A stretch of DNA of 64,000 bases from Fictibacillus fluitans (lineage in GTDB: Bacteria; Bacillota; Bacilli; Bacillales; Fictibacillaceae), in contig NZ_JAUHTR010000013.1 in NCBI RefSeq assembly GCF_030418125.1, positions 42,947 to 106,946 on the forward strand. The letters run 5' to 3'. A model generated the notes under the pieces. It saw nothing but the letters and a program-made list of their open reading frames with translations, was not told the DNA's origin and ran no database searches. A program made the translations under genes and the position numbers. Of the stretch, positions 16,990 through 29,006 are shown in pieces (position 1 is the stretch's first letter; each line of letters starts with the position of its first letter).

Positions 16990-18000
16990 TTAGGAACGAA
17001 CTGAGCTGTTCACCATCAGGATATCATCAATTCGCTGTAATTCTTCGTCACTGAAATCAAGGTTATCCAGGGCTTTCACATTGTCTTCGATTTGGCTTAC
17101 TTTGCTGGCGCCGATTAGCGCAGAAGTCACTTTGCCGCCTCGCAGCACCCAGGCGAGTGCCAGCTGCGGAAGGCTTTGTCCACGGTTCGCGGCAATATCG
17201 TTCAGCATCTTCACTTTTTCAATAACCTCTGGCGTTACGCTGTTTTCATCAAGCGCTCCAGTTGATTTAGCTGCCCTTGAATCTGCCGGCACTCCGTTCA
17301 AGTACTTTGGTGTCAGCAATCCTTGAGCCAATGGGCAGAAGGCAATGGAGCCAACACCGTTTTCCTCCAGAACATCCTGCAGGCCATCCTCGATCCAGCG
17401 GTTAAGCATGGAATAGCTCGGCTGATGGATTAATAGAGGAGTTCCAAGATCATTGAGGATTCTGATCGCTTCTTCCGTTTGTTCCGGGCTGTAGCTGGAG
17501 ATTCCCACGTACAGTGCTTTCCCCTGGCGGACAACCGAATCAAGTGCTGCCATTGTTTCTTCAAGAGGGGTGTTTGGATCCGGACGGTGGGAATAGAAGA
17601 TGTCCACATAATCCAGCCCCATCCGTTTCAGACTTTGATCAAGACTTGCGGTCAAATATTTCTTGGAGCCCCACTCGCCATATGGTCCTGGCCACATATA
17701 GTATCCTGCTTTGGTTGAAATAATCATTTCATCTCGGTAAGGGGCAAAGTCTGTTTTCAGGATATTGCCAAACATCTCTTCTGCCGAACCTGCTGGAGGG
17801 CCGTAGTTGTTCGCCAGATCAAAATGGGTAATACCAAGGTCAAATGCCCTTCTCAGCATGGCACGGCCGTTTTCATACGAATCGACTCCGCCAAAGTTAT
17901 GCCACAGGCCCAGTGAAATGGCCGGAAGCTGAAGGCCTGAACGGCCGCTTCGGTTATATTTCATGTTTTGATAGCGATTGTTGTCTGCACTGTATACCAT
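16990..18000 (-). CDS. Aldo/keto reductase (YghZ / glyceraldehyde-3-phosphate reductase type)
   Basis: A 336-residue TIM-barrel NADPH oxidoreductase of the AKR14 type. Conserved residues: Asp and Tyr in DLANNYGPP (about 60-68), Lys in ISTKAGYYMWPGPYG (about 94), His in FYSHRPDP (about 137) and the C-terminal NADP-binding GASKVSQIEDN (about 297). GPPAGSAEE and the MWPGPYG insert are typical of E. coli YghZ, which reduces L-glyceraldehyde-3-phosphate and methylglyoxal. It follows bglC by 20 bases in the same direction, so it is probably induced with beta-glucoside use and may detoxify reactive triose aldehydes. Confidence 0.85.
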   Translation of the reverse strand: MVYSADNNRYQNMKYNRSGRSGLQLPAISLGLWHNFGGVDSYENGRAMLRRAFDLGITHFDLANNYGPPAGSAEEMFGNILKTDFAPYRDEMIISTKAGYYMWPGPYGEWGSKKYLTASLDQSLKRMGLDYVDIFYSHRPDPNTPLEETMAALDSVVRQGKALYVGISSYSPEQTEEAIRILNDLGTPLLIHQPSYSMLNRWIEDGLQDVLEENGVGSIAFCPLAQGLLTPKYLNGVPADSRAAKSTGALDENSVTPEVIEKVKMLNDIAANRGQSLPQLALAWVLRGGKVTSALIGASKVSQIEDNVKALDNLDFSDEELQRIDDILMVNSSVRS

Positions 18001-18020
18001 AAAAAAGCCTCCTATGAGTG

Positions 18021-19475
<1,455 letters not shown>

Positions 19476-19499
19476 TCATTCTCTTTATGTAAAACCGCC

Positions 19500-20933
<1,434 letters not shown>

Positions 20934-20941
20934 TTAGTAAA

Positions 20942-20955
20942 AGGTATATACATTT
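20942..20955. promoter_or_regulatory. GmuR/TreR-type operator before gmuD
   Basis: AGGTATATACATTT contains GTATATAC, the core of the TGTATATACA palindrome found in front of gmuR at 32966. GntR/UTRA regulators of the TreR/GmuR type recognise such sites. A second related word, TTGTATAT, lies at about 20923. Confidence 0.55.
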
Positions 20956-21042
20956 GTTTGATTGTTAAGAAAAGAGGGGATATCCCGAAAGTCAAAAATC
21001 GACCTTTAAGCCCCCCTTATACGTAAAATGCTTCTATGAAAA

Positions 21043-21141
21043 GTTGATTGTAGTGGAAGACGCGAGACTCCCACAGACGCTTGCGTCAAGAGGCTCACCG
21101 CACGCCCCGCGGAAAGCGAGCGGCCTGGAACGAAAATCAAC
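21043..21141. repeat. Bacillaceae intergenic repeat, about 99 bp, with terminal inverted ends
   Basis: The element starts GTTGATT (21043) and ends AATCAAC (21141). Inside are GTGGAAG, CGAGACTCCC, AGGCTCACCG, CCCCGCGGAAAGCGAG and CCTGGAACG. I recognise these words from a repeat scattered through many Bacillaceae genomes. This copy appears to lack part of the middle. Whether it is a MITE or an RNA element is not settled to my knowledge. Confidence 0.7.
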
Positions 21142-21167
21142 AGCTTCCAGACTTCTTGGGCAGGCCC

Positions 21168-22949
21168 TTATCCTGCCTCTGAAGGAAGGCGCTGAGCGTT
21201 GCATAGCTTCCAATACCATCCCTTTTTTTCGATCAGCTCCTCATGTGTGCCTTCTTCCACAATCCGCCCGTCATCGATATAAAGGATGCGGTCCGCGTTT
21301 TGGATAGTAGAAAGACGGTGGGCGATGACAAAGGAAGTTCTTCCTGCCAGCAGCCGCTCCAATCCTTTTTGTAAGGCAAGCTCTGTTTCGGTATCAATGG
21401 ATGAAGTCGCTTCATCCAAAATAAGAATTTTCGGATCCGCAAGCAGTGCTCTCGCAAATGAAATAAGCTGCCGCTGGCCGGTGGAAAGCCGTGTTCCTCT
21501 TTCATTTACTTCCGTATAATACCCGTGCTGCAACCCGCTTATGAACTCATGTGCCTGAACTGCCCTGGCTGCTTCTATTACTTCTTCATCCGTGGCATCC
21601 AGCCTTCCATACCGGATGTTTTCCATAATCGTTCCAGAAAAGATGAACGGATCCTGAAGCATTACACCCATTTGCTTGCGGAGTGACGGAAGGGTTACAC
21701 CCTGAATGTCCGTTCCATCGATTTTGATTTTTCCTTGTGTGCAGTCGTAAAAACGGCTGATCAGGCTGACAATCGTCGTTTTTCCAGAACCGGTTGCGCC
21801 GACAAGCGCAATGGTTTCACCAGGTTCGGCCTTAAGCTGTATGTTTTTCAGCACCTGCTCTTTTTCTCCATAGCCAAAATCAACACTCTCAAACTCTACT
21901 TTTCCTTTGATCGTTTTCAGTACCTTTCCATCGGGATTATCCTTAACCGCCGGCTGTTCATCCATCATTTCGAATATCCGTTCCAAATACGCCATGGCGT
22001 TAATAATGGCATTGTAAAAGTTCCCGATATTCGCAAGCGGCGTCCAAAACATCCAGATGTAGCCAATAAACGCGATTAAAGCTCCTACCGTTACACCGTG
22101 GCCGATCCAGGCGATGCCAAACACATAAATAACGGATACGGTCAGCACCGATATGTTTTCAATTGAGGGCCAGAGCAGGAACTGAACATACATCGCCTTC
22201 AGCCATGATTGTTTATAACCGGTGGAAACCCGGTGGAAAATCCGTTTGTTTTCTTGTTCCCTCGTAAACGCCTGAGTTACCTTCATACCGCTTATGCTTT
22301 CATGAATATAGGCGTTCATGTTCGACTGTTTGTTGCTCAGTGTCTGCCATGCTTTTCGCTGAGCCGTTTTAATAAAGAAGATAACCGTTGCCAGAACCGG
22401 AAATCCACCCATGGTGAGAAGGGTCAGCTTTACATCAATCGCGAGCATAAAGCCGAATATGACAGCCAGGCTGAACAGATCAGTAATCAGCTGAATTAAC
22501 CCATTCGATAACAGGTCACTCAATGAATTGACGTAATTGACAACACGGACAAGAATTTTCCCGTGCGGCCTGCTGTCATAAAAGGAAAACGACAGGGACT
22601 GCAGGTGCGAAAAAAGATCCTTGCGGATATTTTGGATAATACTCTGGCCGATTTCGGCCATCATCCTTATCCTCCACTTCATGCAAATGCCCGAAAGCAC
22701 CAATGCGGCGAGAAAGATGCCTGAAAGCAGCATCAGACCCGAAATGCTCTTGTCCGGAATTTCTTGATCAATCGCATGCTTGATGATAAAGGGGCCGATC
22801 AGATTGGCCCCGCTGGCGATCAGCATAATCAATACCGTCAACATCATTTTCTTTTTGTACGGCCGGACATATACGGTCAAGCGCTTTAAATGTTTGAGAT
22901 TGAACGGTGTTTCCAATTCTTCATCCACATCAAACGTATTGCGTGCCAT
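21168..22949 (-). CDS. ABC exporter half-transporter, catalytic-site subunit of a heterodimer
   Basis: A 593-residue ABC-B-type protein: six transmembrane helices (about residues 35-310), then an NBD with Walker A GATGSGKTT (about 378), Q-loop, signature LSTGQ (about 478), Walker B ILILDEATSSID (with catalytic Glu) and H-loop IAHRLST. It starts directly after the stop codon of the partner gene. Its signature departs from LSGGQ, while the partner has the mutated Walker B, so together they make one active and one degenerate ATP site. That pattern is known from BmrCD, LmrCD and similar multidrug exporters. The substrate is unknown; it sits among sugar genes by position only. Confidence 0.85.
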   Translation of the reverse strand: MARNTFDVDEELETPFNLKHLKRLTVYVRPYKKKMMLTVLIMLIASGANLIGPFIIKHAIDQEIPDKSISGLMLLSGIFLAALVLSGICMKWRIRMMAEIGQSIIQNIRKDLFSHLQSLSFSFYDSRPHGKILVRVVNYVNSLSDLLSNGLIQLITDLFSLAVIFGFMLAIDVKLTLLTMGGFPVLATVIFFIKTAQRKAWQTLSNKQSNMNAYIHESISGMKVTQAFTREQENKRIFHRVSTGYKQSWLKAMYVQFLLWPSIENISVLTVSVIYVFGIAWIGHGVTVGALIAFIGYIWMFWTPLANIGNFYNAIINAMAYLERIFEMMDEQPAVKDNPDGKVLKTIKGKVEFESVDFGYGEKEQVLKNIQLKAEPGETIALVGATGSGKTTIVSLISRFYDCTQGKIKIDGTDIQGVTLPSLRKQMGVMLQDPFIFSGTIMENIRYGRLDATDEEVIEAARAVQAHEFISGLQHGYYTEVNERGTRLSTGQRQLISFARALLADPKILILDEATSSIDTETELALQKGLERLLAGRTSFVIAHRLSTIQNADRILYIDDGRIVEEGTHEELIEKKGWYWKLCNAQRLPSEAG

Positions 22950-24701
22950 CTATATCACTTCCTCGCCAAGCGGTGTCCGTTCAAAATTGCCCAACTGGTT
23001 GTTGTACACATGCCAGTAATAACCCTTTCTCTCCATCAAATCGGCGTGTTTCCCTCTTTCAATAATGCATCCTTCGTGCATAACGAGAATCAAGTCAGCA
23101 TCTTTTACCGATGAAATCCTGTGAGCAATGATAAAGCATGTTTTGTCCTTCAGTATGGATCTTAGTGTTTCTTGGATCTTGAACTCTGTTTCCATATCCA
23201 CACTTGACGTGGTGTCATCCAAAATCAAAAGAGAAGGATCCCTCAGCAGAGCCCGCGCGAGGGCAATTCTCTGTTTTTGGCCGCCGGATAGCCCCACGCC
23301 TCTTTCACCCACCACGGTGTCATAACCATCGGGCAGAGATTCTATGAATCTGCTGGCCTCAGCTTGTTTTGCTGCCGCATATACCGCTTCCATTGGTGCA
23401 TCCGGATTCCCGTAAGCGATATTCCCCTCGATGGTATCCGAAAAAAGAAAGATATCCTGCATGACCATCGCCATTTTTTCCCGCAGCTGATGGATGTTCC
23501 AATCTTTAATGTTGATCCCGTCCACCCTGATCTCACCGTCATCCACCTCATAAAAACGGCCAAGAAGATTAACCAGAGTCGATTTGCCGGCCCCGGTAGG
23601 ACCAATAATGCCGATGGTTTGACCTGCATGTGCTTCAAAGGTGATGTCACAAAGAACCGGTCCGTCTTCATAGCTGAAATCAACATGATCAAATTCAAGA
23701 ATGGTTGTTGACGTCTGTACCTCCCTTTCATCTATGATCGATTTAATCTGCGGCTCTGTGACCAGCAGCTCTTCCACTTTTTCGGCCGAGGCGATAAACC
23801 GCTGTATATCATTAATCAGCCAGCCGGCGAGCCTCATCGGATTGTTCAGTGCCCAAATGAGAGAGTTAAAGGTTACAAGTTCCCCTATGGAAAGCGAGCC
23901 CCGGATGACCATGATTCCGCCGGCAAAGGTCATAATGACCGTCAATACACCTGCCAGCGAATCCAGTATGGGCAAATACTTTCCCCATACACGGGACGAC
24001 ATCAGGTTCTTCTCTTTAAATGCCTTATTTTCTGCAGAGAACTTTTCAATCTCATACTCTTCCTTGGCAAAAGCTTTTACCACCCGGTTGCCTGAAATAT
24101 TTTCCTGGACGACGGAATTCAGACGGGCAAACTGGTTTCGGATCGCGGAAAAGGTTGGCCGTACATCTTTTGTCAGCCTGTAGGCGAAAAAACCAATGAT
24201 CGGTGTAACCGCCAGCATCGCCATAGCCAGGGGCGGATGAATGTAGAACATGAAACAGAGAGCAAACAGAAGGATCGACAGATTTTCAACAACCATATAA
24301 ATGGTCCATGCTGTGAAATGCCGGACGGCCTCCAGGTCACTCGTCATCCGGGCCATAATATCTCCTGTTTTCGTCCGGTCATAAAAACCTGGTTCCAACT
24401 GATTAAGATGGTCATACAGCTTTTCTCTCATCGAAAAAATAACGTTCTGGGACAGGTTTTCAAACAGCATCTGATAACCGTAGCGGACACCTGTACGAAT
24501 AAGCGTAGAACCGATCATGATAACCAGCAGCTGCCAGAGCAGCCCATTTTGATGGCCATAGATGACGCGGTCCACAATTTTGCCCGCCACATAAGGATTG
24601 ATCAGGTTCATACCCGCAACCGCGAGCACAAGCAGCAGCCCGAGAGCCAACCGTTTTCGGTAAGGCCGCATGTTTCCCCAAATCCAGCGCAAGCTATGCA
24701 A
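22950..24701 (-). CDS. ABC exporter half-transporter with degenerate Walker B
   Basis: A 583-residue ABC-B-type half transporter. TTG start at 24701 with GGAGG and AGGAG upstream. Six transmembrane helices (about 15-300), Walker A GPTGAGKST (about 367), canonical signature LSGGQ (about 467), Walker B LLILDDTTSSVD in which the catalytic Glu is replaced by Asp, and H-loop IAHRIS. A Walker B Asp is the mark of the non-hydrolytic partner in heterodimeric exporters. It is translated first; the partner starts one base after it ends. Probable drug or lipid-like efflux pump. Confidence 0.85.
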   Translation of the reverse strand: MHSLRWIWGNMRPYRKRLALGLLLVLAVAGMNLINPYVAGKIVDRVIYGHQNGLLWQLLVIMIGSTLIRTGVRYGYQMLFENLSQNVIFSMREKLYDHLNQLEPGFYDRTKTGDIMARMTSDLEAVRHFTAWTIYMVVENLSILLFALCFMFYIHPPLAMAMLAVTPIIGFFAYRLTKDVRPTFSAIRNQFARLNSVVQENISGNRVVKAFAKEEYEIEKFSAENKAFKEKNLMSSRVWGKYLPILDSLAGVLTVIMTFAGGIMVIRGSLSIGELVTFNSLIWALNNPMRLAGWLINDIQRFIASAEKVEELLVTEPQIKSIIDEREVQTSTTILEFDHVDFSYEDGPVLCDITFEAHAGQTIGIIGPTGAGKSTLVNLLGRFYEVDDGEIRVDGINIKDWNIHQLREKMAMVMQDIFLFSDTIEGNIAYGNPDAPMEAVYAAAKQAEASRFIESLPDGYDTVVGERGVGLSGGQKQRIALARALLRDPSLLILDDTTSSVDMETEFKIQETLRSILKDKTCFIIAHRISSVKDADLILVMHEGCIIERGKHADLMERKGYYWHVYNNQLGNFERTPLGEEVI

Positions 24702-24809
24702 TTTTCTCCTACCTCCTTGCTACTATAGACGGTTGTTTTTTTAACCGACCGTAACATTCTATAGAAGCAAAAAAACAAATATTACTTTTTTAAATAAATA
24801 ACAATAGAA

Positions 24810-25418
24810 TCAGACAGTCATTCTTCCAAGGATGTTTTTAGCCAGCCAGGCATAAATACCCGGCGCAAAAAACAGAAGGAAAATAAAATTAGCGTCAGAG
24901 ACATAGCAGACAGCAACCAAACTTAGCAGTATCAGCAGACTCCTGAAGAACTTCTTAATCAGCAGATAAAAACCCAGGAACAGCGAAGCCTTTACTCCCC
25001 TATCACCTTTTTTAACGATATTCCAGCACATGTACGTATAAACAACCAAACCCAGCAGCAGCGCATAGATGCAGGCAAATTTGATCACCGAGGAATAAAA
25101 AGGACTTACGGCATCGGGAAAAGGCAGAACAATGAAAGCCGTAAAGTAAATAACAAATCCAATAAAGACCGCCGATGAGACTTTACTGTACCCCTTGTAT
25201 TTTGGGAAAATTTCCCGAAACAGCATTTTTACCGGCTTTCCATTTCCCGAAGACACTTCTCCCACAACTTCAATCAGCGTACAAAATGAGGAGGTGAAGC
25301 CGAAAATAAAAAAGTTTTTCAAAACATACCACCAAAACAGCAAACTGGATTTGATTAAGCTAAAGCTTACGTCCATCAATGAAAAGAAGCGGCTTTCTAT
25401 GAAACTGCTTTTGTTCAT
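24810..25418 (-). CDS. YesL-like DUF624 membrane protein
   Basis: About 202 residues from ATG 25418 (GGGGAGG 7 bases upstream; the GTG at 25424 is only one base from it). Five to six hydrophobic helices and the YesL/DUF624 layout: RFFSLMDVSFSLIKSSLLFW near the start, then a central CWNIVKKGDRG. DUF624 proteins are found next to CUT1 sugar ABC importers in Firmicutes and probably assist the transporter; the mechanism is unknown. Here it follows the solute-binding gene in the same direction, after a terminator-like hairpin. Confidence 0.75.
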   Translation of the reverse strand: MNKSSFIESRFFSLMDVSFSLIKSSLLFWWYVLKNFFIFGFTSSFCTLIEVVGEVSSGNGKPVKMLFREIFPKYKGYSKVSSAVFIGFVIYFTAFIVLPFPDAVSPFYSSVIKFACIYALLLGLVVYTYMCWNIVKKGDRGVKASLFLGFYLLIKKFFRSLLILLSLVAVCYVSDANFIFLLFFAPGIYAWLAKNILGRMTV

Positions 25419-25435
25419 GCTCACGCCTCCCCTGG

Positions 25436-25464
25436 AAAAAAGGGTCCTGTGAATTCACAAGTCC
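25436..25464 (-). terminator. Hairpin between solute-binding protein and DUF624 genes
   Basis: The minus strand shows GGGACTTGTG / CACAGGACCC around a GAATTC centre, followed by TTTTTT. It probably lowers DUF624 expression relative to the binding protein. Confidence 0.65.
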
Positions 25465-25474
25465 CCTCTTCTTC

Positions 25475-26746
25475 CTATTTCAAGTTGTATTCACTGCGAA
25501 CCTGGTCCGCTATTTTTTTCAATTCTTTATCCGCATCTTTGCCTTTCAAATTAATATTATCGATCACCGGCTGAACCTTGTTGACGATTTCGGCATACTC
25601 AGGAATGTATGGTGCATTCATAATGGTTTTTCCTTCTTTCAACGTGTTTGCCAAAGACTTGGCGTTAGAAGGCGCATTGCTCATTTCCTCAATTTGATCG
25701 GCATTTCGTTTAACAACAGGCACTGCAGATAGCGTTTTGGCCTGCATGTCCTGCCCTTTTCCTGATGATAGGAAGGTCAGCAGCTTAAAGGCTTCATCCG
25801 GATGCTCCGTCCCTTTTCCGATCCCGATCGGAAGGTAGGCCGATGCGGATACATTTCCTGCTTTTCCAGCAGGTAGAGGAACCACATCCCATTTGAATTT
25901 GGCGTTTTTCGCCGTATCCGCCCAGTCCCATGGCCCCATCATTTTCATGGCTGCCTGCCCGGCAAGGAACATGTTGGAAAGGCCTTGTGACTGTGCAGAA
26001 GTCGGCTGAACATGGTACTTATTGATTAAATCAGAACCAAATTGGACCGCTTCAATGGATTCAGGTGAATCAATAATGACTTTTTTGCCATCCTTGCTGA
26101 CAATTCCTCCACCATTCTCGACGAGCAGTTCACTCGTATAGAAGTTCTCCATCCCGAATTGAACCGTTTTTCCATTCTTTACTTTGGTCAGTTTTTTCGC
26201 GGCATCCAAAAAGTCATCCCATGTCCAATTGTCTTTCGGATAAGGTACCTTTGCTGCATCAAACAGGTCTTTGTTGTAACCAAGCTGGAACGTGGACGCG
26301 TCACGGATCAAGGCGTATTGTTTGCCGTCTACCTGCCCAAGTTTCATAACGTTTGGCATGTAAGCCCCTTTATCAATCTTTTTATCGGAAAGATCCATCA
26401 ACACTCCCTTGCTGACGAACTGGCCGAAAGCAGAAGGCTGGATCCATACAAGGTCCGGCTGGTCGCCGCCGGCAGACATGGTGAGAAACTTGTCATTGAA
26501 CTTATCATATGGCGCAAATACTTGTTTCACTTTAATGCCTGGATTTTCTTTTTCAAAAGCTCTAAAGATTTTGCCTTCCAGCTTTGTCCCCTCCGGGTTA
26601 TTGTTCCAGACCAAAATTCGAAGCGTCACATCCTTGGATCCACCGCTCGCCGATTCTGATTTCGAACCGGAACAGCCTGACAGGAAAACAGACAGCGCGA
26701 GTACAAGCGTTAAAACAATGGTTATTGCTCCTTTTTTCTTTCTCAT
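25475..26746 (-). CDS. Sugar ABC transporter solute-binding lipoprotein (CUT1 family)
   Basis: A 423-residue extracellular solute-binding protein, family 1. The lipoprotein signal has lipobox FLSGCS (Cys about residue 26). The typical binding-protein start LRILVWNNNPEG follows, with FEKENPGIKVKQVF (about 65), DLVWIQPSAFGQF, and AAMKMMGPWDWADTAK (about 260) in the hinge/ligand region. It delivers an oligosaccharide to the two permeases encoded upstream in the same operon. The mannanase, GH1 enzymes and esterase nearby suggest manno- or gluco-oligosaccharides. No ATPase gene is in the cluster, so it should use a shared MsmX-type ATPase. Confidence 0.88.
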   Translation of the reverse strand: MRKKKGAITIVLTLVLALSVFLSGCSGSKSESASGGSKDVTLRILVWNNNPEGTKLEGKIFRAFEKENPGIKVKQVFAPYDKFNDKFLTMSAGGDQPDLVWIQPSAFGQFVSKGVLMDLSDKKIDKGAYMPNVMKLGQVDGKQYALIRDASTFQLGYNKDLFDAAKVPYPKDNWTWDDFLDAAKKLTKVKNGKTVQFGMENFYTSELLVENGGGIVSKDGKKVIIDSPESIEAVQFGSDLINKYHVQPTSAQSQGLSNMFLAGQAAMKMMGPWDWADTAKNAKFKWDVVPLPAGKAGNVSASAYLPIGIGKGTEHPDEAFKLLTFLSSGKGQDMQAKTLSAVPVVKRNADQIEEMSNAPSNAKSLANTLKEGKTIMNAPYIPEYAEIVNKVQPVIDNINLKGKDADKELKKIADQVRSEYNLK

Positions 26747-26827
26747 TACGTTTGCCCCCTTATAGTATTGGAATCGGATGGCCGCACTTGCCTTCCAGTA
26801 CGCCAGTCCAAATTGAAACCAAGAAGA

Positions 26828-27721
26828 TTATCCTTTGCCTCCGGTTGTCGCAATTCCCTGGATAAAATACTTCTGTCCAAGGAAAAACAGGAGGATCAAA
26901 GGCAGGATGACCAGTACACTTGCTGCCATCATAGGTCCCCATTGAACGAGCAGGGCTCCTTTAAACTGGAGGATTCCCAGGGCAAGTGTGTACTTCGCGT
27001 CATCATTCAGGTAAATCAGCGGGTAGAGAAAATCATTCCATGTCCACATAAAACTCAGCAGGGCTACAGTGATGACTGCCGGAACCGAAAGCGGAAGAAT
27101 GATTCTCCAAAAAATCCCGAAGGTACTGCAGCCGTCCAGAAAAGCCGACTCTTCCAGTTCCTTGGGTATGGTCTTAAAGAACTGCCGCAATAAAAAGATA
27201 AAGTAAGCGCTGCCAAAGAATTGTGGAACAATCAGCGGCAGGAACGTATTGGTCCATCCGAGCTTCGAAAAGATCATGTAGACCGGTATCATCGTCACCT
27301 GCGGCGGAAGCATCATCGTACCCAAAAGGATCATAAACCAGAAGTTCCGTCCTTTGCCCTTAATGCGTGCAAATCCATAGGCCACAAGGGTGGACGACAA
27401 CACCGTGCCAAGAACGGCAAATATGGAAACAATAATCGAATTTACATAATATTGTCCAAAATCAACAATCGTAAAGACATCCTTATAGTTGGCAAAATCC
27501 CACTCCTTCGGCAACAAGGCCGGCGGAAACGTCATAGCTTCATTTTCAGGCTTCAAGGATGTGCCGATCAGCCATAAAAACGGGAAAATAAAAAGAGCAG
27601 ATAATGTAATAAGCAAAACATACGTGATGATTCGTTCGATCCGCTTGCCTGCTTTTATCCCGCGGGCTTTCCTTGCCTTTACTGCGGGTTTGACTTTCGC
27701 TTCTGCGAGCTCCATGCTCAT
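26828..27721 (-). CDS. Sugar ABC transporter permease, MalG-type
   Basis: A 297-residue inner-membrane permease with six helices. The cytoplasmic EAA loop is ELEESAFLDGCSTFGIFWRIILPLS (Glu about residue 200), which docks the ATPase. A long N-terminal basic extension (KARKARGIKAGKRIER) is present. It is second in the operon after the MalF-type permease. Substrate predicted from context as a beta-linked oligosaccharide. Confidence 0.88.
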   Translation of the reverse strand: MSMELAEAKVKPAVKARKARGIKAGKRIERIITYVLLITLSALFIFPFLWLIGTSLKPENEAMTFPPALLPKEWDFANYKDVFTIVDFGQYYVNSIIVSIFAVLGTVLSSTLVAYGFARIKGKGRNFWFMILLGTMMLPPQVTMIPVYMIFSKLGWTNTFLPLIVPQFFGSAYFIFLLRQFFKTIPKELEESAFLDGCSTFGIFWRIILPLSVPAVITVALLSFMWTWNDFLYPLIYLNDDAKYTLALGILQFKGALLVQWGPMMAASVLVILPLILLFFLGQKYFIQGIATTGGKG

Positions 27722-27735
27722 CCTCTTCCTCCTCC

Positions 27736-28620
27736 TTACTCGTCATGCTCGTAGTACACTTTGCTGCCAAACACTTTAAACTGGATCGCTGTAAAGATAA
27801 GAATGATGATAAATAAGATCCATGCCAGGGCAGAAGCATAGCCCATTTTAAAGAACTTAAATGCATCCTGGTACAAATAGAAAACATAGAACAGTGATTT
27901 GTAGTTGGGACCGCCATTTCCGCTGCTCACCACATAGGCTTGGGTGAAAATCTGAAAGGATCCAATCAATCCCATAATTAAATTGAAGAAAATAACATTG
28001 GAGGTCATCGGCACGGTTACGTTCCAAAACTTCCTGAACTTCCCTGCCCCATCAAGCTCAGCAGCTTCATAAAGCGAAGCAGGCACGCTCTGGAGTCCTG
28101 CCAAATAGATGACCATGCCTCCGCCCGCTCCCCAAAGGCTCATAATAATCAACGCTGGCTTTACCATCTGCTCACTCAGGAGCCAGTTGGATGTCGGAAG
28201 GTGGAAGAATGAAAGAACAGCATTCGCAATGCCGAAATCCGGCTGAAAGATAATAATCCATAAAAGCGAGCTGGCTACAGTCGGAACCAGGGATGGCAAG
28301 TAGAAGATCGTCCGGAAAACACCCATAAATCTCACATTCGCATTAAGCAGCACAGCGAGCAGGTACCCGACAATCAAGCCTAAAGGAACTCCGAAAACCG
28401 TGTAAAAGATGGTATTCCACAAGGACTGCCAGAACAAAGGATCACTCGAAAAAATCTTTTGATAGTTTTCAAATCCTACCCAATTTGGCACCCCGAGCCC
28501 CGAGTAATCCGTAAAGGACATATACAGGGAGTAAAGCATCGGCCCGGCAGTTAATGCTAAAAACCCAATCAGCCAAGGAAGTATAAACATGTAAAACTGA
28601 AACGTCCTGGACTTATTCAT
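27736..28620 (-). CDS. Sugar ABC transporter permease, MalF-type
   Basis: About 294 residues from ATG 28620, chosen because AAAGGAGGAAGG lies right upstream; the frame extends to 28641 without a site. Six transmembrane helices and an EAA loop SLYEAAELDGAGKFRKFWNV (about 195). First gene of the operon permease, permease, binding protein, DUF624. Forms a heterodimeric channel with the MalG-type partner. Confidence 0.88.
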   Translation of the reverse strand: MNKSRTFQFYMFILPWLIGFLALTAGPMLYSLYMSFTDYSGLGVPNWVGFENYQKIFSSDPLFWQSLWNTIFYTVFGVPLGLIVGYLLAVLLNANVRFMGVFRTIFYLPSLVPTVASSLLWIIIFQPDFGIANAVLSFFHLPTSNWLLSEQMVKPALIIMSLWGAGGGMVIYLAGLQSVPASLYEAAELDGAGKFRKFWNVTVPMTSNVIFFNLIMGLIGSFQIFTQAYVVSSGNGGPNYKSLFYVFYLYQDAFKFFKMGYASALAWILFIIILIFTAIQFKVFGSKVYYEHDE

Positions 28621-28923
28621 TTCCTTCCTCCTTTGACCCAATATTCTGAAATTTAAATCTACACTATGTAATCTCTTTCAGTAATAAGCTGTAGACTGCA
28701 TCCCTCCCCTATCATCCATTAGGTAACTAGAAACAAAATAAAAGTTATTTATTACTTAAATTTATAAAATGTAACTTAATAAAAACATTATATACTTAGG
28801 TGCAGTTAAATGTCTATACTTTTTTTACAGGTTTTAACTTCTATAAATATCCTCAATAACACCCTTATTCCGCTATATTCGTTCTTTTTTTTATTCATTT
28901 TTTATTAAATTATGATGTTTTAA

Positions 28924-28965
28924 TTAATCGATAAACTTAAAATTACCTAATTAATGTGTTACAAT
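28924..28965 (+). promoter_or_regulatory. ROK kinase promoter with LacI-type operator-like site B
   Basis: TTAATCGATAAAC (28924-28936) abuts TTAAAA (-35, 28937-28942). After 17 bases comes TACAAT (-10, 28960-28965). The operator core matches sites A (16932) and C (32125). The rest of the 28621-29006 gap is very AT-rich; I see no clear promoter for the leftward ABC operon, though it must lie there. Confidence 0.5.
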
Positions 28966-29006
28966 TTAACATAGCTATAAGAAGGGATTTGAGGGAGGAT
29001 GAATAA

